Assembly (NCBI RefSeq): GCF_017654505.1
Contig: NC_054558.1
Location: forward strand, 13,930,278-13,994,277
DNA from: Polyodon spathula
Taxonomy: Eukaryota; Chordata; Actinopteri; Acipenseriformes; Polyodontidae
Reading direction: 5' to 3'
Length of the DNA stretch: 64,000 bases
Shown here one piece after another: positions 1 to 12,345 of the stretch; within the stretch, counting starts at the first letter, position 1; every line of letters begins with the position of its first letter. Under the pieces are notes generated by a model that saw nothing but the letters and a program-made list of their open reading frames with translations, did not search any database and was not told where the DNA came from. The translations under genes and the position numbers were made by a program.

Positions 1-3000
1 ATTGTAGCTGCCCTTGAGCTACCACCGTCTCTCATCATAGACCTTTTGCCTGCTGTATTCCACAACACATCACTGAGAAACCCCACTCATGACATCAGTC
101 ATACCGTATTCAGTTTCTGCTTTGATTTCTTCTCAATAGCGGTGCGATTGACGTCTCCTATTAAAAAAAAAAAGAAAAAAAAAAAACATACCTGAGGTGC
201 CTCTCGGAATTCAACTGCAAAGACCCTTTGAAACTGTGACATCACAATCGGCCACACCTAAAGGTATTCCATTCCCGCTTTTCAATGGAAATCACAATGA
301 ACTAAATAGGTGAGTCATAAATAGAAAACAACTATAGCTGGATTTTGTATTTGTACATTAACTGTGAAGCAGTATATAACAGCATTATAGGATGTGTATG
401 AGTTATATGCTCACTCAGAGGCATAAATAGACCTAGATTTTCTGTGTCAGTCTGTCCTCCAAATATCTGTTCAATGGTCTTGTGAATGAAACCCCCAGAT
501 TGCTAATACTGAGAAGCTGTCTGTGTCAATAATGCACAGCCTGGTGGAGAGAGTGCCCGCTGGCTCTGGGTCATCTCAGCAGGGTTCCTTTCAGCCATCT
601 TTAATGCTAAGCTACCTAAAACATCAGCTAACCTTCAGGAAATTTGATTTATGCTTCCAGTAAAGGTATAGTAATGGGCCATACTGCAGTTAACAGTGAA
701 ATAATGTCAGATACTTCTATTTTCTAATAATAATAATAATAATGGTTGTTAGGTGGATTGCTGGAGTGCCTATAAGAGAGATCTTGATCAATGGCCGAGT
801 CATGTGGAAGGCAGCAGAAAGAGAAGGAGACCACCAACAACTAGAGAAATTAAAAAAAACAAAAAAAACAAGCTGAAGCTGGTCTGCCTGCCTGTCTCAG
901 ACAGGTTATGAAGTGCAGGGGTCCTCTTCCAATTGTGAGGGGGTTCACCTGCTCACAGAGGCAAACAGACGGGCAGCAGATAAGATAAGACAGCCCACTC
1001 GCTCGGAGAGGACAGCTTGTATATTTGATTTAGTCAGCTGGCTGGATAGAATTCATTTCCCCTAGATAGGAGGTCCTTCCTTCTTTCACCCCTAAATGAT
1101 GGGGGTGGGTGGGAGTCAGGACATGCTGATTATCCTCCCCTCCCATCCAACATACTTAACGCAAACACACAAAGCCATGTGTGTGCACTTATCAAAATGA
1201 GAGCCTTACAGGTACTAATCAATAAACTGTTAAACAAAATAAACAGTGCCGGTTAAAGCGGGCTGTTCCAGGGATGGGTCTTTGGATGGCACATGATGGC
1301 TCTTTTGAAGCATTCCATTTAGAATGGGTTTGAAAAGACTGCATGGGCAATCTGTAGTCTTAGATAGTGTTGTGTTTAAACATGCAAGCTGTTTAATGAG
1401 CTGAATATACTGAAGCAGTGTCTGGGAATCAGGTTTCTTCATCTGTGATATTTTTTTTGCTAGGCCTCTGTAAGAACTCTGGAAATCAGTATAGCTCTTC
1501 AGGCCTGCATGGACAGATGCCCAGGACTGAGTAGCAGGCAGGTTATTATTGAGGGTTGCTTTCTAATCTGTTAAAGGAAGTTCTACTAGTGCTAATCTCA
1601 AAATGGGGGAGGAGCGGATGATAATATTATGAATAAAGTACACCCAACTGTACATATTAAGACTACTACCAAAAAGATGAGATCAGAGATTACAGATTTA
1701 CATAAACAGTGCTTTGTTTAGGGTCCTCGATCAGTTTGTCAATCGAAAGCATGGTGAACACTGTCATGATTATGCATGGTTAAGTGTTATATTTCATTGT
1801 AAATGATTTCATGAATTGCTATGGTTTCTTCAATTTTGTTAGATCATTTCTTGTTTACTTCATTTCTTTCATAAATCCAAATATGAAACATAGATTTTAT
1901 TTTTCTATGCTGATATTGCAGTCTGTTTTTATTTTTTTCACAGCTGTTCCAAGGCAAAGTTTGTCAAGACTTGTGGGTGCAGTCCTATTATCTGACAAGG
2001 GTTGTCAACTGCAAATAGCAGGGCTGTGAATCCCTGTAGGTAATACAGATCTCATGTTCTCTATGTCTGAACTTTTTCTTTGCTGTGCTTTACATTTTAT
2101 GAAATCAGATTAGGTATTAATTATTATTAAATAATATCAACTTTATTTTTTAGTTGATCAAAAGACTCAACAGTGTTGAATTTAAAAATACTAAAATACA
2201 CCTTATAAATTCAATGACAAATGTTTGGAATTGAAGTAAGACATCGGCTTGGTTTAGATGCAGTTTAGAAACTCCAAATTCTCCCTCCATTGTCATAAAA
2301 ATGTGACGTAAAAACACCTATAAAACTTACTTCTCATGCTATAGCAAATGTATGGCCAAAACACTGTACGACTCAAAAGAGTAGGCTTTCTCATTCTAAA
2401 AAGTCATGCAGATTGACTAAAACCTAAGCATTTACCCCATGGCAATAAGTTTGAAATATGTTCACTAGAGTTCAGTAGTGAAGATCCCGTTTGTAACGTA
2501 ACCTAGCAAAACTGTTTGTGGTAACTAAAGGCCTTTCATCAATCTAGTAAGGTCTGTTGGAAGTAGCCCTGGCCAGCTTCTGTGACGATATATATATAAG
2601 AAAAAAAAAAAAAAAAAACATAGGAGTTTAGAGACCTCTTCATTCAGTATTTTTTTTTTTTTTTTTTAGTGTATTCAATGTTTCAAATTATTGCCACTTG
2701 CAGGTGACTCCTACAGTGACAGTGCTTGATAGTATAGTTATTTTATAAGCAAGGTTTTATAATAATGAAGCTATCAGAACATTAAATTACCCCTTTGCAA
2801 TAAGTAAACAAATAAATAACTAAACATTTCTTGAAAAACATAAAAAGATTTTTTTTTTGTCCTTTACACTTGTTATTTTCATGTTTGGTGATCAGATAGC
2901 TAATTGCTTTGAGCTTGGATTTTTCTTTCCTTTATCAGTAAGCTACAATGTAATTCATGTTATACTACTAGCTTGAGTAGCATCTATCGTGTTGGCTCCC

Positions 3001-3199
3001 AGAATTTGTTCAAAAAGATAAATATGGAGTTTAACATCAACTTGCAAGAAATGTACAAATACACTCAGGTGGATTAGCATCCACTGAGGAATGTGTTGAA
3101 CTGTTATCAACTATGGATATACTGGATCCCCAATAACAACAAAATATAACAACGTTCTACAGATGAGAGCCTTGCACTGCCCTGCAGAACTCAGATTCA

Positions 3200-3261
<62 letters not shown>

Positions 3262-5253
3262 TAATAGATATTATATAGTATATCATTAATCTAAAGTGCT
3301 GGATTTTAGCTGTGTTCGTACGCTAACATAATGATCAATAATGTCTATATAATAAATATATATGCAGTGAAAAACTGTTTAGCAGATAATTAATGGATAG
3401 CACAAAGCTCTCTCATAGAATGTTAATATTCTTTCTGGTATTTGTGGAACGCTGTGTCTGGGTTTTGGTTTTGCTTCCCTTGCTTTTTAATGCTATTTTT
3501 TTGCTGGATAAATGAGGCAGGCTGGACTTGCAGTTCTTCAACACAACCTAGAAACTTTGTGGAAACCTAGTTTTAGAAAGCTGCATGATGTCAGACGTCA
3601 CAGAAAGCTAAATTGGAACAATTAACAAAGTAATTTATATGGACATCACCAAATGTTAATATTAATTAGAGAGAATTTCACTCCCTGATTAAATATTTCT
3701 ATTTTTTGTTGTAGATGAAAGACTCGTACTTGCCCACTTCAGGTAGATTTGGAAAAAAAAAAAAAAACCTGTTGGTGACATTTTATGCCCCCTACCACCC
3801 CTCACATGCAGCCTCCTGCTCTACACCTGCACATTTCAGGTCATATCATAAGTTTGTGTGAAACATGGCCATGTCCCTACGAGTAACTGATCACTAGGCG
3901 ATGCATATTCTGTGCTAGGGTGCTGCCTGACCCCTGCCCATTTTCTGGTACTGTGGCTGACAATTTATTGATAACATCAAGCCACACGTCTGTAACTCTA
4001 AAGGGCTGGCAGCTATCCTGGGTGGTCAAACAAGCAGGGAAGAACATTTCCCAGGGTCCTGTCCGATTAGCTGCCACTCGGATCAACGTTTCAGGCTCCT
4101 GCATTTAGGAAGATCAATATCGCCTCTCAGCCAACAGCTCCCACCATCCCAAGGGACCCTTTTGCATGGACTTGGGCTGGTGTTAATGGAGAGAGTAGAG
4201 ACATGTTCTTTTGACATCGGCTCCCATTGGTATACATGTCGGCTTACTTAAAGAAGAAATTGGGAAAAAAAGAAAAGTGATGCATGAAACTTCAAAAGGC
4301 TGGAGTCAGGCGAGTTGAGAGAGAAAGAGAAAAAATCAAGTTCATTGACAGAAATTATATTGCAGGGCATTCATAGTTTTAACAATTCCAAGCTGTTTTA
4401 AAATATTGTTCCCTGACAGCAAATTGCTATGAAACAGTAAGTTCACAAATAGGGCACCAGACATTATTAAATACATGATTTATTAATATAGTTTAATCTC
4501 AACTATTCAAATTCGTCAAATTAGTAGATGTTCTACCTTAATGTATACTGTATGGATGAGAAATTCCTGCCATAACACTGTCAACAGGGTATTGGGCCAC
4601 CATGTGCAGCCAGGACACCATTGGTTTGATCATGTTTATGAATTCCATTCACACTCACTCTACTCATACTGTAGATTGCCTGTGCTTTCATCAAGCTCAC
4701 CTGCTGCAGTGTCCCTGTCAGATGTTGGTGGCAAGGTGGCTCAGCAGTGTTATAGGACATTCACTTTCCCTTCTTTAAACTGAAGGCCAATGATAATCTC
4801 AATAGCAGGGTTTATAAAACCATCTTGTTTTAAGACACCCCCAAACAAAGGACCAAGACCTCAACCACAGCTGTTTTGTTTCATAAACATTCAAATTAAG
4901 ATAACAAGCCATAGATTTATATGGTATAATACAATTACTGATTTACAGTCTGCAGGATAATTTGTGTGTGTTTTGAAGATACATATAAAAAGTGTGACAT
5001 TTTGAAAGACCTAAACGCCATAAAGTAAAAAGTAATACGACTTTGTCATGATCTGGGGATATGGCTTGCTACATTATTAAATTTTAAATATCCTATGTGC
5101 TTTCCACATAGCCCTGGCAATGTTGGTCCCAGTGTAAAACAGCAAGATACTGTATAGTGTGAATGCTAATGAGAGCCAGCAGCACTGTGTGTTTTATTAA
5201 AGTGTGGTATTGGCTGCTTAGTTTATAAGGTGTATGTTGTAAATACTTCAGGG
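1..5253. other. Intergenic sequence, no gene seen
   Basis: AT-rich sequence with small poly-A, AAT and TA runs. Short open frames exist but none shows a recognisable motif, splice-site arrangement or codon bias. It is the far 3' flank of TBX5. Confidence 0.6.
3202..3259. repeat. (TA)n microsatellite
   Basis: About 29 uninterrupted TA units. Confidence 0.95.
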
Positions 5254-5258
5254 TGCTT

Positions 5259-5725
5259 TGTGGTAGATTGGCAGGTGTCTATGGCAGTCAGGCAGCAGAC
5301 AGGTGACTGAGAAATTGAGAGTAGCAAGTTTTATTTTCTAAATCAAAAATTACAAACAAAAACACAGCTGATCAAGCCAGAAATAAAAAGGTTAAACAAA
5401 AACAAATCGTGCTCACAACATGAAACAAAAAATTCCTTACTCAAGTCTGTCACTATCACATTGTGGTTTTACATAAAAATACAGGAACGTCTGCGTCTTG
5501 CTCTCTGGCAGCAAAACCTCCTTGTTTCCCACTCCCTGGTTGTCTCCCTAATGGAGTACTGGGCTTTCCTTTTATAGCATCATCATCAATTATAGTATTA
5601 GGGAGCAGCCACATTCTCACTTGTTTTTGGCAGGGACAGGAATTAACCACATCTCTGCCAACCACAACCAAAACTCAAACACAACATCACACTTTATTTA
5701 AAAGCAAGGCTTTCACCCTGCCACA
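5259..5725 (-). mobile_element. Solo LTR with 5-bp target-site duplication (family 1)
   Basis: This 467-bp LTR has near-perfect inverted ends, TGTGGTAG on the left and CTGCCACA on the right. The flanking direct repeat TGCTT occurs at 5254-5258 and 5726-5730. On the minus strand it has a TATAAAA box at about 5570-5576 and AATAAA at 5331-5336, the U3-R-U5 order of an LTR. It shares the block around CACTTG-TTTTTGGCAGGGA and ATTAACC with the LTRs at 7729 and 10371, so all three belong to one family. No internal region remains, so it arose by recombination between two LTRs. Confidence 0.9.
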
Positions 5726-5827
5726 TGCTTATTGGAGGCCTGTAACACATGTGATCAGGTCCATCGAAATGCACACATTTCAAATAAAATATGGACCACC
5801 TGCTTTTGCATATCTTCTTTCTGCCAC

Positions 5828-6830
5828 CACCTCAACCTGTTCCAGCACCGGAGCACCTGCACTGCCACACCCCCTCAACCTGTTCCAGCACTCGGAGCAT
5901 CTGCACTGCCACACCCCCTCAACCTGTTCCAACACTCTGATAATTTACAGTGTCACACCACCTCAACCTGTTTCAGCACTCGGAGCACCTGCAATGCCAC
6001 AACCCCTCAACCTGTTCCAACACTCTGATAATTTACAGTGTCACACCACCTCAACCTGTTTCAGCACTCGGAGCACCTGCAATGCCACAACCCTTCAACC
6101 TGTTCCAGCATTCTGAGCATCTACACTGCCACACCCCCTCAACCTGTTCCAACACTCTGATTATTTACAGTGTCACACCACCTCAACCTGTTCCAACACT
6201 CTGATTATTTACAGTGTCACACCACCTCAACCTGTTCCAGCACTCGGAGCACCTGCACTGCCACACCCCCTCAACCTGTTCCAGCATTCTGATAATCTAC
6301 ACTGTCACACCCCCTCAACCTGTTCCAGCACTCGGAGCATCTGCACTGCCACACCCCCTCAACCTGTTCCAGCACTCGGAGCACCTGCACTTCTAGACCC
6401 CCTCAACCTGTTCCAACACTCTGATAATCTACATTACCACACCACCTCAACCTGTTCCAGCACTCGGAGTACCTGCACTGCCACCATCACCTCAACCTGT
6501 TCCAGCACTCTAATCATCTACACTGTCACACCACCTCAACCTGTTCCAGCATTCTGATCATTTACATTACCACATCACCTCAACCTGTTCCAGCACTCGG
6601 AGCACCTACACTGCCACATCACCTCAACCTGTTCCAGCACTCGGAGCACCTACACTGCCACATCACCTCAACCTGTTCCAGCACTCGGAGCACCTGCACT
6701 GCCACATCACCTCAACCTGTTCCAGCACTCTAATCATCTACACTGTCACACCACCTCAACCTGTTCCAGCATTCTGATCATCTACATTGCCACATCACCT
6801 CAACCTGTTCCAGCACTCCTTCCACAACCC
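5828..6830. repeat. 44-bp minisatellite, about 23 copies
   Basis: Tandem units begin CTCAACCTGTTCCAGCACTC, with starts at 5831, 5874, 5918, 5962, 6006 and so on to about 6799. Two unit types alternate irregularly: one continues GGAGCACCTGCACTGCCACA, the other TGATAATTTACAGTGTCACA. Unit length is not a multiple of three, so open frames rotate through the array. The long translated frames here come from base composition and are not a gene. Confidence 0.95.
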
Positions 6831-7723
6831 CTCCACCCATATGTGCACCTTGGACTGTGATTATTGTTTACTATTTTGATCCGCGATGCCATTGCCGGTA
6901 GAGGGGATAGTTATTTAATAAACGGAATGGCTATTATAAATAGACACTGTATCATTACTGCACTACTCACAATAAGTTATTGAGAATGTCAGATTCTGGG
7001 GAAATAAATGGGTGCCTGTCTGTCCGTAGATATATCCACCTGTTTGTCACTCATTTGTGCATATATCTGGAGAACCGCTTACCCAATTAGCATGAAACTT
7101 GTTGGCATTATTTAGCATTAGTTATTGAGAGTCTATATGGTGTCTGTCTGCATTTCAAGGAGAACCATCAGTCAATCCATCTTAACCCAGCTAAAAAAAT
7201 CCCAAACCTCCTGATGAGCTGTGGAACAGATAGGAGTTGGAAATTAGAACACATAGTTAATGGCCTCTCAGGTATCCTAGACAAGGTGTACAGTAAATAG
7301 ACTTGTTTCTCCATAAACCATTTTAAGGAGCTCTTCAACCAGCAGGACCAATTGAAACCAGCAGCTCTGACCAGCAGCCATGGTCACTGAAATAATTTCC
7401 CTCATAGATAAACTGAAATAGCCTTTTTCCCTCTTCCTGAATGGGATTTATTTTTTGTGATACTTTTGTACTGCATAAAATATTGTTAAGTAAAAACCTC
7501 CTATTGAGGTGACAAGCTTTTTTTTTTTTTTTTATCAGGCTTCTTTATTTCTTAATGATAATTATAATACCTTGATGTATGCACAAAAACAATAAGAAAT
7601 ACATTCATTATAGTAGGGGGCAAACACACACACAAATGTAATTCCTATTGCCAATGCTGCCAATGCTTCCTGATTGAGTACTCAATTGAACATTGCTTGT
7701 ATTGTTTAAATTGTCTCAGATGT
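6831..7723. other. Intergenic sequence, no gene seen
   Basis: Unique-looking sequence between the minisatellite and the 7.7 kb LTR. Only short poly-T and CA runs were noticed. Confidence 0.6.
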
Positions 7724-7728
7724 GTCTT

Positions 7729-8143
7729 TGTGGCAGGCTGGCGAGTGGATAGAGGCCCAGAGACAGACTGCAGTTCAAAAAAATAACTATTTTATTATAA
7801 ATAAACACAAAAATGAAAGGGCACAAGGGCCAAAACAAAACAATTTAAACACAAAAAAGATAAAAAGCAAAACTTACAAAAATAACAGTTTCCAGGCTGG
7901 GCAATGCCTTCACTGGATTCAAGTTTTCCAAACAACCAAAAAAACCAACCTGCTTCCTCAGCTCCCTCTCCCCAAATGAGAAGCAGAGGCCTCCTTTTAT
8001 ATCAGGTGGCTGGGCGCTGATTGATCGTTAATCAACCTAATCAACTAATCAACCCCAGCCACCTGAACATAATAAACCCAGGCAGGTAGGGGAAGTTAAC
8101 CCCATCTCTGCCAATTTAAAGGGCAGAGCTTTGCTCTGCCACA
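7729..8143 (-). mobile_element. Solo LTR with 5-bp target-site duplication (family 1)
   Basis: This 415-bp LTR has perfect 8-bp inverted ends (TGTGGCAG / CTGCCACA). The target-site duplication GTCTT is at 7724-7728 and 8144-8148. On the minus strand a TATAAAA box (about 7995-8001) precedes AATAAAA (about 7790). It is related to the other two minus-strand LTR insertions nearby but clearly diverged from them. Confidence 0.92.
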
Positions 8144-8148
8144 GTCTT

Positions 8149-10207
8149 CTACTTGGGTTTCTTCTAACATAGCAAAACTTCAAAAGCCGAAGTTTGAGGT
8201 CGACATTGTTTCATACCTCCAATTGTCCAAGATCAAAAGCCATTGACTGCAAGTGTGTTTGTTATAAAAAAAACAGAACAAAAAGAAATACAAACCATGC
8301 CAAAGACATGTTTGCTTGTGTTCTGTATTTCTTTTCCTGAATTTTTCAGTTTTAGGATGTAAATTCTTTTAAAGTTTATATAATATGCTTTGGCCCAGAA
8401 GACTCTACCAGATATCCTGTTTTAAGACTAAAATACATATGTGCAGCTTTGAGACATTTTATCTAATGGAAGTGCAAAACAATGAAGGTGTATGACGTGA
8501 TTTTGTTTGCTCAGCTTTGTATAAAAGTGAGTTTAAAAAAAAAAAAAAGAAATGCCACTTGTAATTAGTAGTGATGGAATGCGATTGAAATGATTCCGAA
8601 CTAGCTCTCACAAAACTTACGCGGCATTTGATGCAATGTATTCCATATGGATGAAAAATGCAGGTGGATTAGTGTACTGTACAGTGTAACGTGCCTGGGA
8701 ATGTACCTTTCCCACAGCCTGGAGAGAGGAGGAAAGAGTGCTTATCAGCTTCTGTGGAGGACACAGCTGGAAGACATTTACAAAAGGAGACTACAGATCT
8801 TCCAACGTCAAGCAGGGCAAGACACTGCTGTCTCGTGGGATCAGTTAATATGATAGTCATTCTGACATCAACAAAATATATTCAAAGCCAATATCCTTGG
8901 AGATTATACCACTATTTCCAGTTTTATTACACATAAAATACCTTTTCCATCTATATTTTCACATGTTTAAAGGGTTTATTGAATGACAAAGAGGTGATAA
9001 CCAAGGCTTTAAAAGCCATTTCATATTTACTAGCTAGCAGCATTATCAGTGTACGTGCTGCAAAAATACATATAGTGTTGGTTCCTGGTAGCTATTCACT
9101 TTCTTTGCTTAAAGAGAATATTTATAGGTCTGATAGTTTAAAAATAATAAGTGCCCCATCATGGTGTGCAAGATTTCCCTTACTTCGGTGCATTGCATAT
9201 TGTTTAATATGCAGTTTGAACATTAAGACGATAATACATCACCCTGCTCTTGCAAAGTAAACACATTCAGCCTCAGAACTTTGGAGGAGTGGGAGGGGCC
9301 AATACTAATTACCACTGATGTATTACCCCCACCATAGAGTTAAAATAACTAGTTGTATGGTAGTTTTAACATTACCTATAGCAATTGTTGCTAAGGGATT
9401 CAAGACAATCCAAAATCAGCATAGAGAAAAAGAAGCATGGATTTTATTCTTGTTTAATCCTGTGATTAAAAAAAAAAAAATGCATATAGTTTTAATTTAA
9501 TGTCATGCTGTTTAAAATGAATACTAATCATAGAATTGGAAGACATGACTCAATTACCATAAGGAATACAAGAGTTTTCATATGCATGGCCCCAGGAGGA
9601 AATACTTTTTTTTTACTATTGTACATACATATGCTTTGGCAGTAAGTTGCTTTTATACAATATTAACATTTTTATATATGTGTCTATGTTACAATGAGAA
9701 CAATTATGCCCAAAAATAAATATGCCTAACAGGAAGGGCAATTTGAACTGCTGGCTAGGTATATCTGGAATCTCTCTTTGAACTTTTGCCATTGTTTAGC
9801 AAGGTTGCCTTCTAGACCTAGTTTTGACGGTGGGCTCAGTTTTTCCTTTATTTTTTTTTTGTTAAGCATTCTGGTTCTTAACTTCTGACACCATGTCATG
9901 TTTTGTTTGCCAAAGATGAGGCCGTGTTTATTTATGAACAACTTTTATTAGAAAATAATAAACCCAAGTTTATGAACACTAGGCCAACAGACTGCTCTTC
10001 ACTGTTACTGCTCAACTTTCTCTCTTTGACATTCACGTCATACGTATATTCATAGCTTCCTACCTAATGTCCTAACACACAGCATCTAGACGTTTCAAAT
10101 TAGCTGTAATCCAATACATAAGTAACAATATTTTAACCAGTACCCCCTACTCTTTTACATTCTTACTTTTGCAATTATGAGGACCAGCCTCGACCCTATA
10201 TATATAG

Positions 10208-10277
<70 letters not shown>

Positions 10278-10365
10278 CCAGCATATAGGTGTAGGCTACA
10301 TCAAATCATAGACCACAATGTAGTCAAGAAATATACTCTTAGGTTGTAGGTGAGGAACAAAAAAC
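8149..10365. other. Intergenic sequence, no gene seen
   Basis: AT-rich, with short open frames lacking any recognisable domain. It ends in the TA/poly-T tract before the 10.4 kb element. Confidence 0.6.
10211..10276. repeat. (TA)n microsatellite with poly-T
   Basis: TA units to about 10258, then about 18 T. Confidence 0.95.
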
Positions 10366-10370
10366 GTTAC

Positions 10371-10741
10371 TGTGACAGGATAGCCGGGAGGACAGAGACT
10401 CGGAGACAGTAAAACTGCAGTCAAAGTGCTCCTGCGCTGTTTTAATCAACAAAAATAAACCAAAAGGTCAAACAAAGCACTGCTCACAGAGCCAAAAATA
10501 AAAGGTCAAACAAAAACTGTTCAGGCTGAGCTGAGCCTTCACTGAACTTTGTAACACAAAACAAATTTAGCAACACAGAAACACTCACCCCAAAACACCA
10601 CCAAACAAAACATACTTTTTATAACATGTGGCTGGAGTCTAATTATCAATTATTCAATTAGCTCCAGCCGCATTCTCACTTGTATTTTGGCAGGGATAGG
10701 AAATTAACCCCATCCCTGCCAAACACCACCAAATCACCACA
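10371..10741 (-). repeat. 3' LTR of the 10.4-12.3 kb element
   Basis: This LTR is about 371 bp. Its plus-strand left end TGTGACAGGATAGCC recurs at 12160, defining the LTR pair. On the minus strand it carries TATAAAAA at about 10615-10623 and ATTAAAA at about 10441. The right boundary, at a CACA near 10741-10743, is uncertain by two bases. Confidence 0.82.
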
Positions 10742-11244
10742 CAACAATGCCCTATTGTCCTTCCTCTCCCATCCTTGAGGGAGGGTTAGTCCATAGTCCG
10801 GTGCCTTCCTTGCTGGACCGAGACCTGGCGACAGGGGACCCAGGCGTAGTGGATGGTGCGTCAGGAGTGCAGGCAAGCGAGCATTCAGCTGCAGCCCCAG
10901 GCAGAGGTACGAGCCCAGGCGATTGTGGAGCGACGTCTGGGAAACCAGGGGGAGCGGAGCAGGAGACCAGGCTACCTCCTGGTCCTGGTAGTGCCTCGAC
11001 CTGGAAGTCAGGCCCAGCGACCAGAGGTCCAGACATGCAGCTTGGGTGTCTGGGAGCCCAGGTTGAGGGAACCAATCCCCAGGCGCCAGGCTATGGCACA
11101 AGGGTGGTGGCCGGGGCTGTGGTGGAGGTGGTCTCCTCACCTCCCCACCCTTCTTCGTAGCCAGTAGCTCCCCTTTGTGCAGCTCCGGCCACAGTATTCC
11201 CTGCTGCCATGAAGGGCTGGCAGCGACCCCAAGCAAAGCAAAGC

Positions 11245-11571
11245 CTACAGTGACCCCAGGCAAGGTGGCAGCGGACCCTCGGGAGGTGATGGTGGCAGCG
11301 GACCCTCGGGGGGTGACGGTGGCAGCGGACCTTCAGCAACTTTAGGAGACAAAAAGTAGACACCAGCAGACCCAAGCAATGAGGAGCAGCAGGCAGCCCC
11401 AGGCGATGCGGAGCAACAGGCAACCCCAGGTGATGTGGAGCAGCAGGCAACCCCAAGCAATCCAAATGTGGCATCCCTGAGCGGAGCGGGCGTGGCATCC
11501 TTGAGCAGTGCAAGGCAGGCATCCCTGGGCGGTGCAAGGCAGGTATCCTTGGGAGGTGCAAGAGTGGCCAA
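11245..11571 (-). repeat. 27-bp coding-like repeats in the LTR element interior
   Basis: Tandem degenerate 27-bp units on the minus strand read CTGGGGTTGCCTG-type sequence, giving nine-residue repeats in the open frames. The same unit occurs on the plus strand at about 25200-25410 inside the element at 23.2-26.5 kb. Several overlapping frames stay open because of the base composition; none is convincing as a protein by itself. Confidence 0.7.
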
Positions 11572-11973
11572 CAGTGCAGGAACCTCTGGCCAGGGTGGCA
11601 GAGGCCAGACTTCCTCCTCACTGTCGGCCTGTGGAGGCAGTTCCAGCTCCTCTGGTGGTGGAGTCGGGTATAAAAACCTGTTTTCCTCTAGCAGCAGGGC
11701 TGGAGCTGAGTTTGCTGCCGGCCCCTCCGACAGCAGGGCTGGTGGTCGGCATCTCCCTTCAGCAGTAAATAAAGGGGCTGCTGTGCAGCACCAGCTTCAC
11801 GCCCTTGTCCCCCCCCCAAAAATAAAATTGGGGGGTTGGGCCTCCCGCTCCTCCCTCTCCAGCTCACAGGACTGTAGCTCCTCTCCCTCCTTCTCTTGGG
11901 ACAGCAGCGACGTCTCCTCCCCTTCCGGCTCTTTGGATGGCAGCGACGGCTCCTCCCCCTCTTACTGAGTGGG

Positions 11974-12015
11974 GCAGATGGCCACCGTGTGCCCATATTC
12001 CCCACAGCCGGGGCA
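11974..12015 (-). pseudogene. Gag zinc-knuckle (CCHC) remnant inside the LTR element
   Basis: On the minus strand an 18-19 codon stretch reads CPGCGEYGHTVAIC, an exact C-X2-C-X4-H-X4-C zinc knuckle with the usual Gly-His. It is bounded by in-frame stops on both sides, so it cannot be part of a working Gag. It is evidence that the element descends from a Gag-encoding retrotransposon. Confidence 0.65.
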
Positions 12016-12134
12016 CAACTCTTATGCGAGTCTCTTTAAAAAAAAATCCCAGCTGTCACCTGCGTTCTCCTGGGCCAGCTCCATATTTTATTTTTATTTT
12101 TTTAAACTACATTCCCACTCTGAGTCTCTAGGGG

Positions 12135-12158
12135 GCGCTATCCCTCTTCTGACACCAC
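12135..12158 (-). other. tRNA-Leu-type primer-binding site
   Basis: Two bases after the 5' LTR the minus strand reads TGGTGTCAGAAGAGGGAT. The expected complement of a tRNA-Leu 3' end (TGGTGTCAGAAGTGGG, recalled) differs at one base. This fixes the orientation of the element as minus. Confidence 0.75.
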
Positions 12159-12159
12159 A

Positions 12160-12345
12160 TGTGACAGGATAGCCGGGAGGACAGAGACTCAGAGACAGTA
12201 AAAATGCAGTTAAAGTGCTGCTGCGCTGTTTTAATCAACAAAAATAAATCAAATAGTCAAACAAAACACTGCTCACAGAGCCAAAAATAAAAGGTCAAAC
12301 AAAAACTGTTAAGGCTGGGCAAAGCCTTCACTGAACTTTGTAACA
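12160..12345 (-). repeat. Truncated 5' LTR of the 10.4-12.3 kb element
   Basis: This 186-bp copy matches the first part of the 10371 LTR up to ACTTTGTAACA, then stops exactly at the GTTAC target-site duplication. Read in element direction it starts TGTTACA, one base away from the normal terminus TGTGACA. The U3 promoter part is missing. Confidence 0.85.

Larger units (their letters stand above)
10371..12345 (-). mobile_element. Non-autonomous LTR element, family 1, with 5-bp target-site duplication
   Basis: The 1975-bp element is flanked by GTTAC at 10366-10370 and 12346-12350. In its own (minus) direction the 3' LTR is 10371 to about 10741 and the 5' LTR is 12160-12345. The 5' LTR is only 186 bp, truncated in U3. 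Just after the 5' LTR is a primer-binding site TGGTGTCAGAAG, matching the 3' end of tRNA-Leu, and just before the 3' LTR is a purine-rich tract. The interior is GC-rich with 27-bp coding-like repeats, and there is no protease, reverse transcriptase or integrase. Mobilisation would need enzymes from a related full-length element. Confidence 0.88.

Noticed and set aside
5463..6396. Long plus-strand reading frames rich in LNLFQHSEHLHCHTPSTCS
   Set aside because: They are read-throughs of the 44-bp minisatellite and the adjoining solo LTR; no start context, splice sites or unique protein sequence.
10676..11968. Several overlapping ORFs of 100-195 codons on both strands
   Set aside because: They arise from the GC-rich repeat interior of the LTR element. 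Many frames are open at once and none has a complete domain, apart from the isolated zinc-knuckle remnant, which lies outside them.
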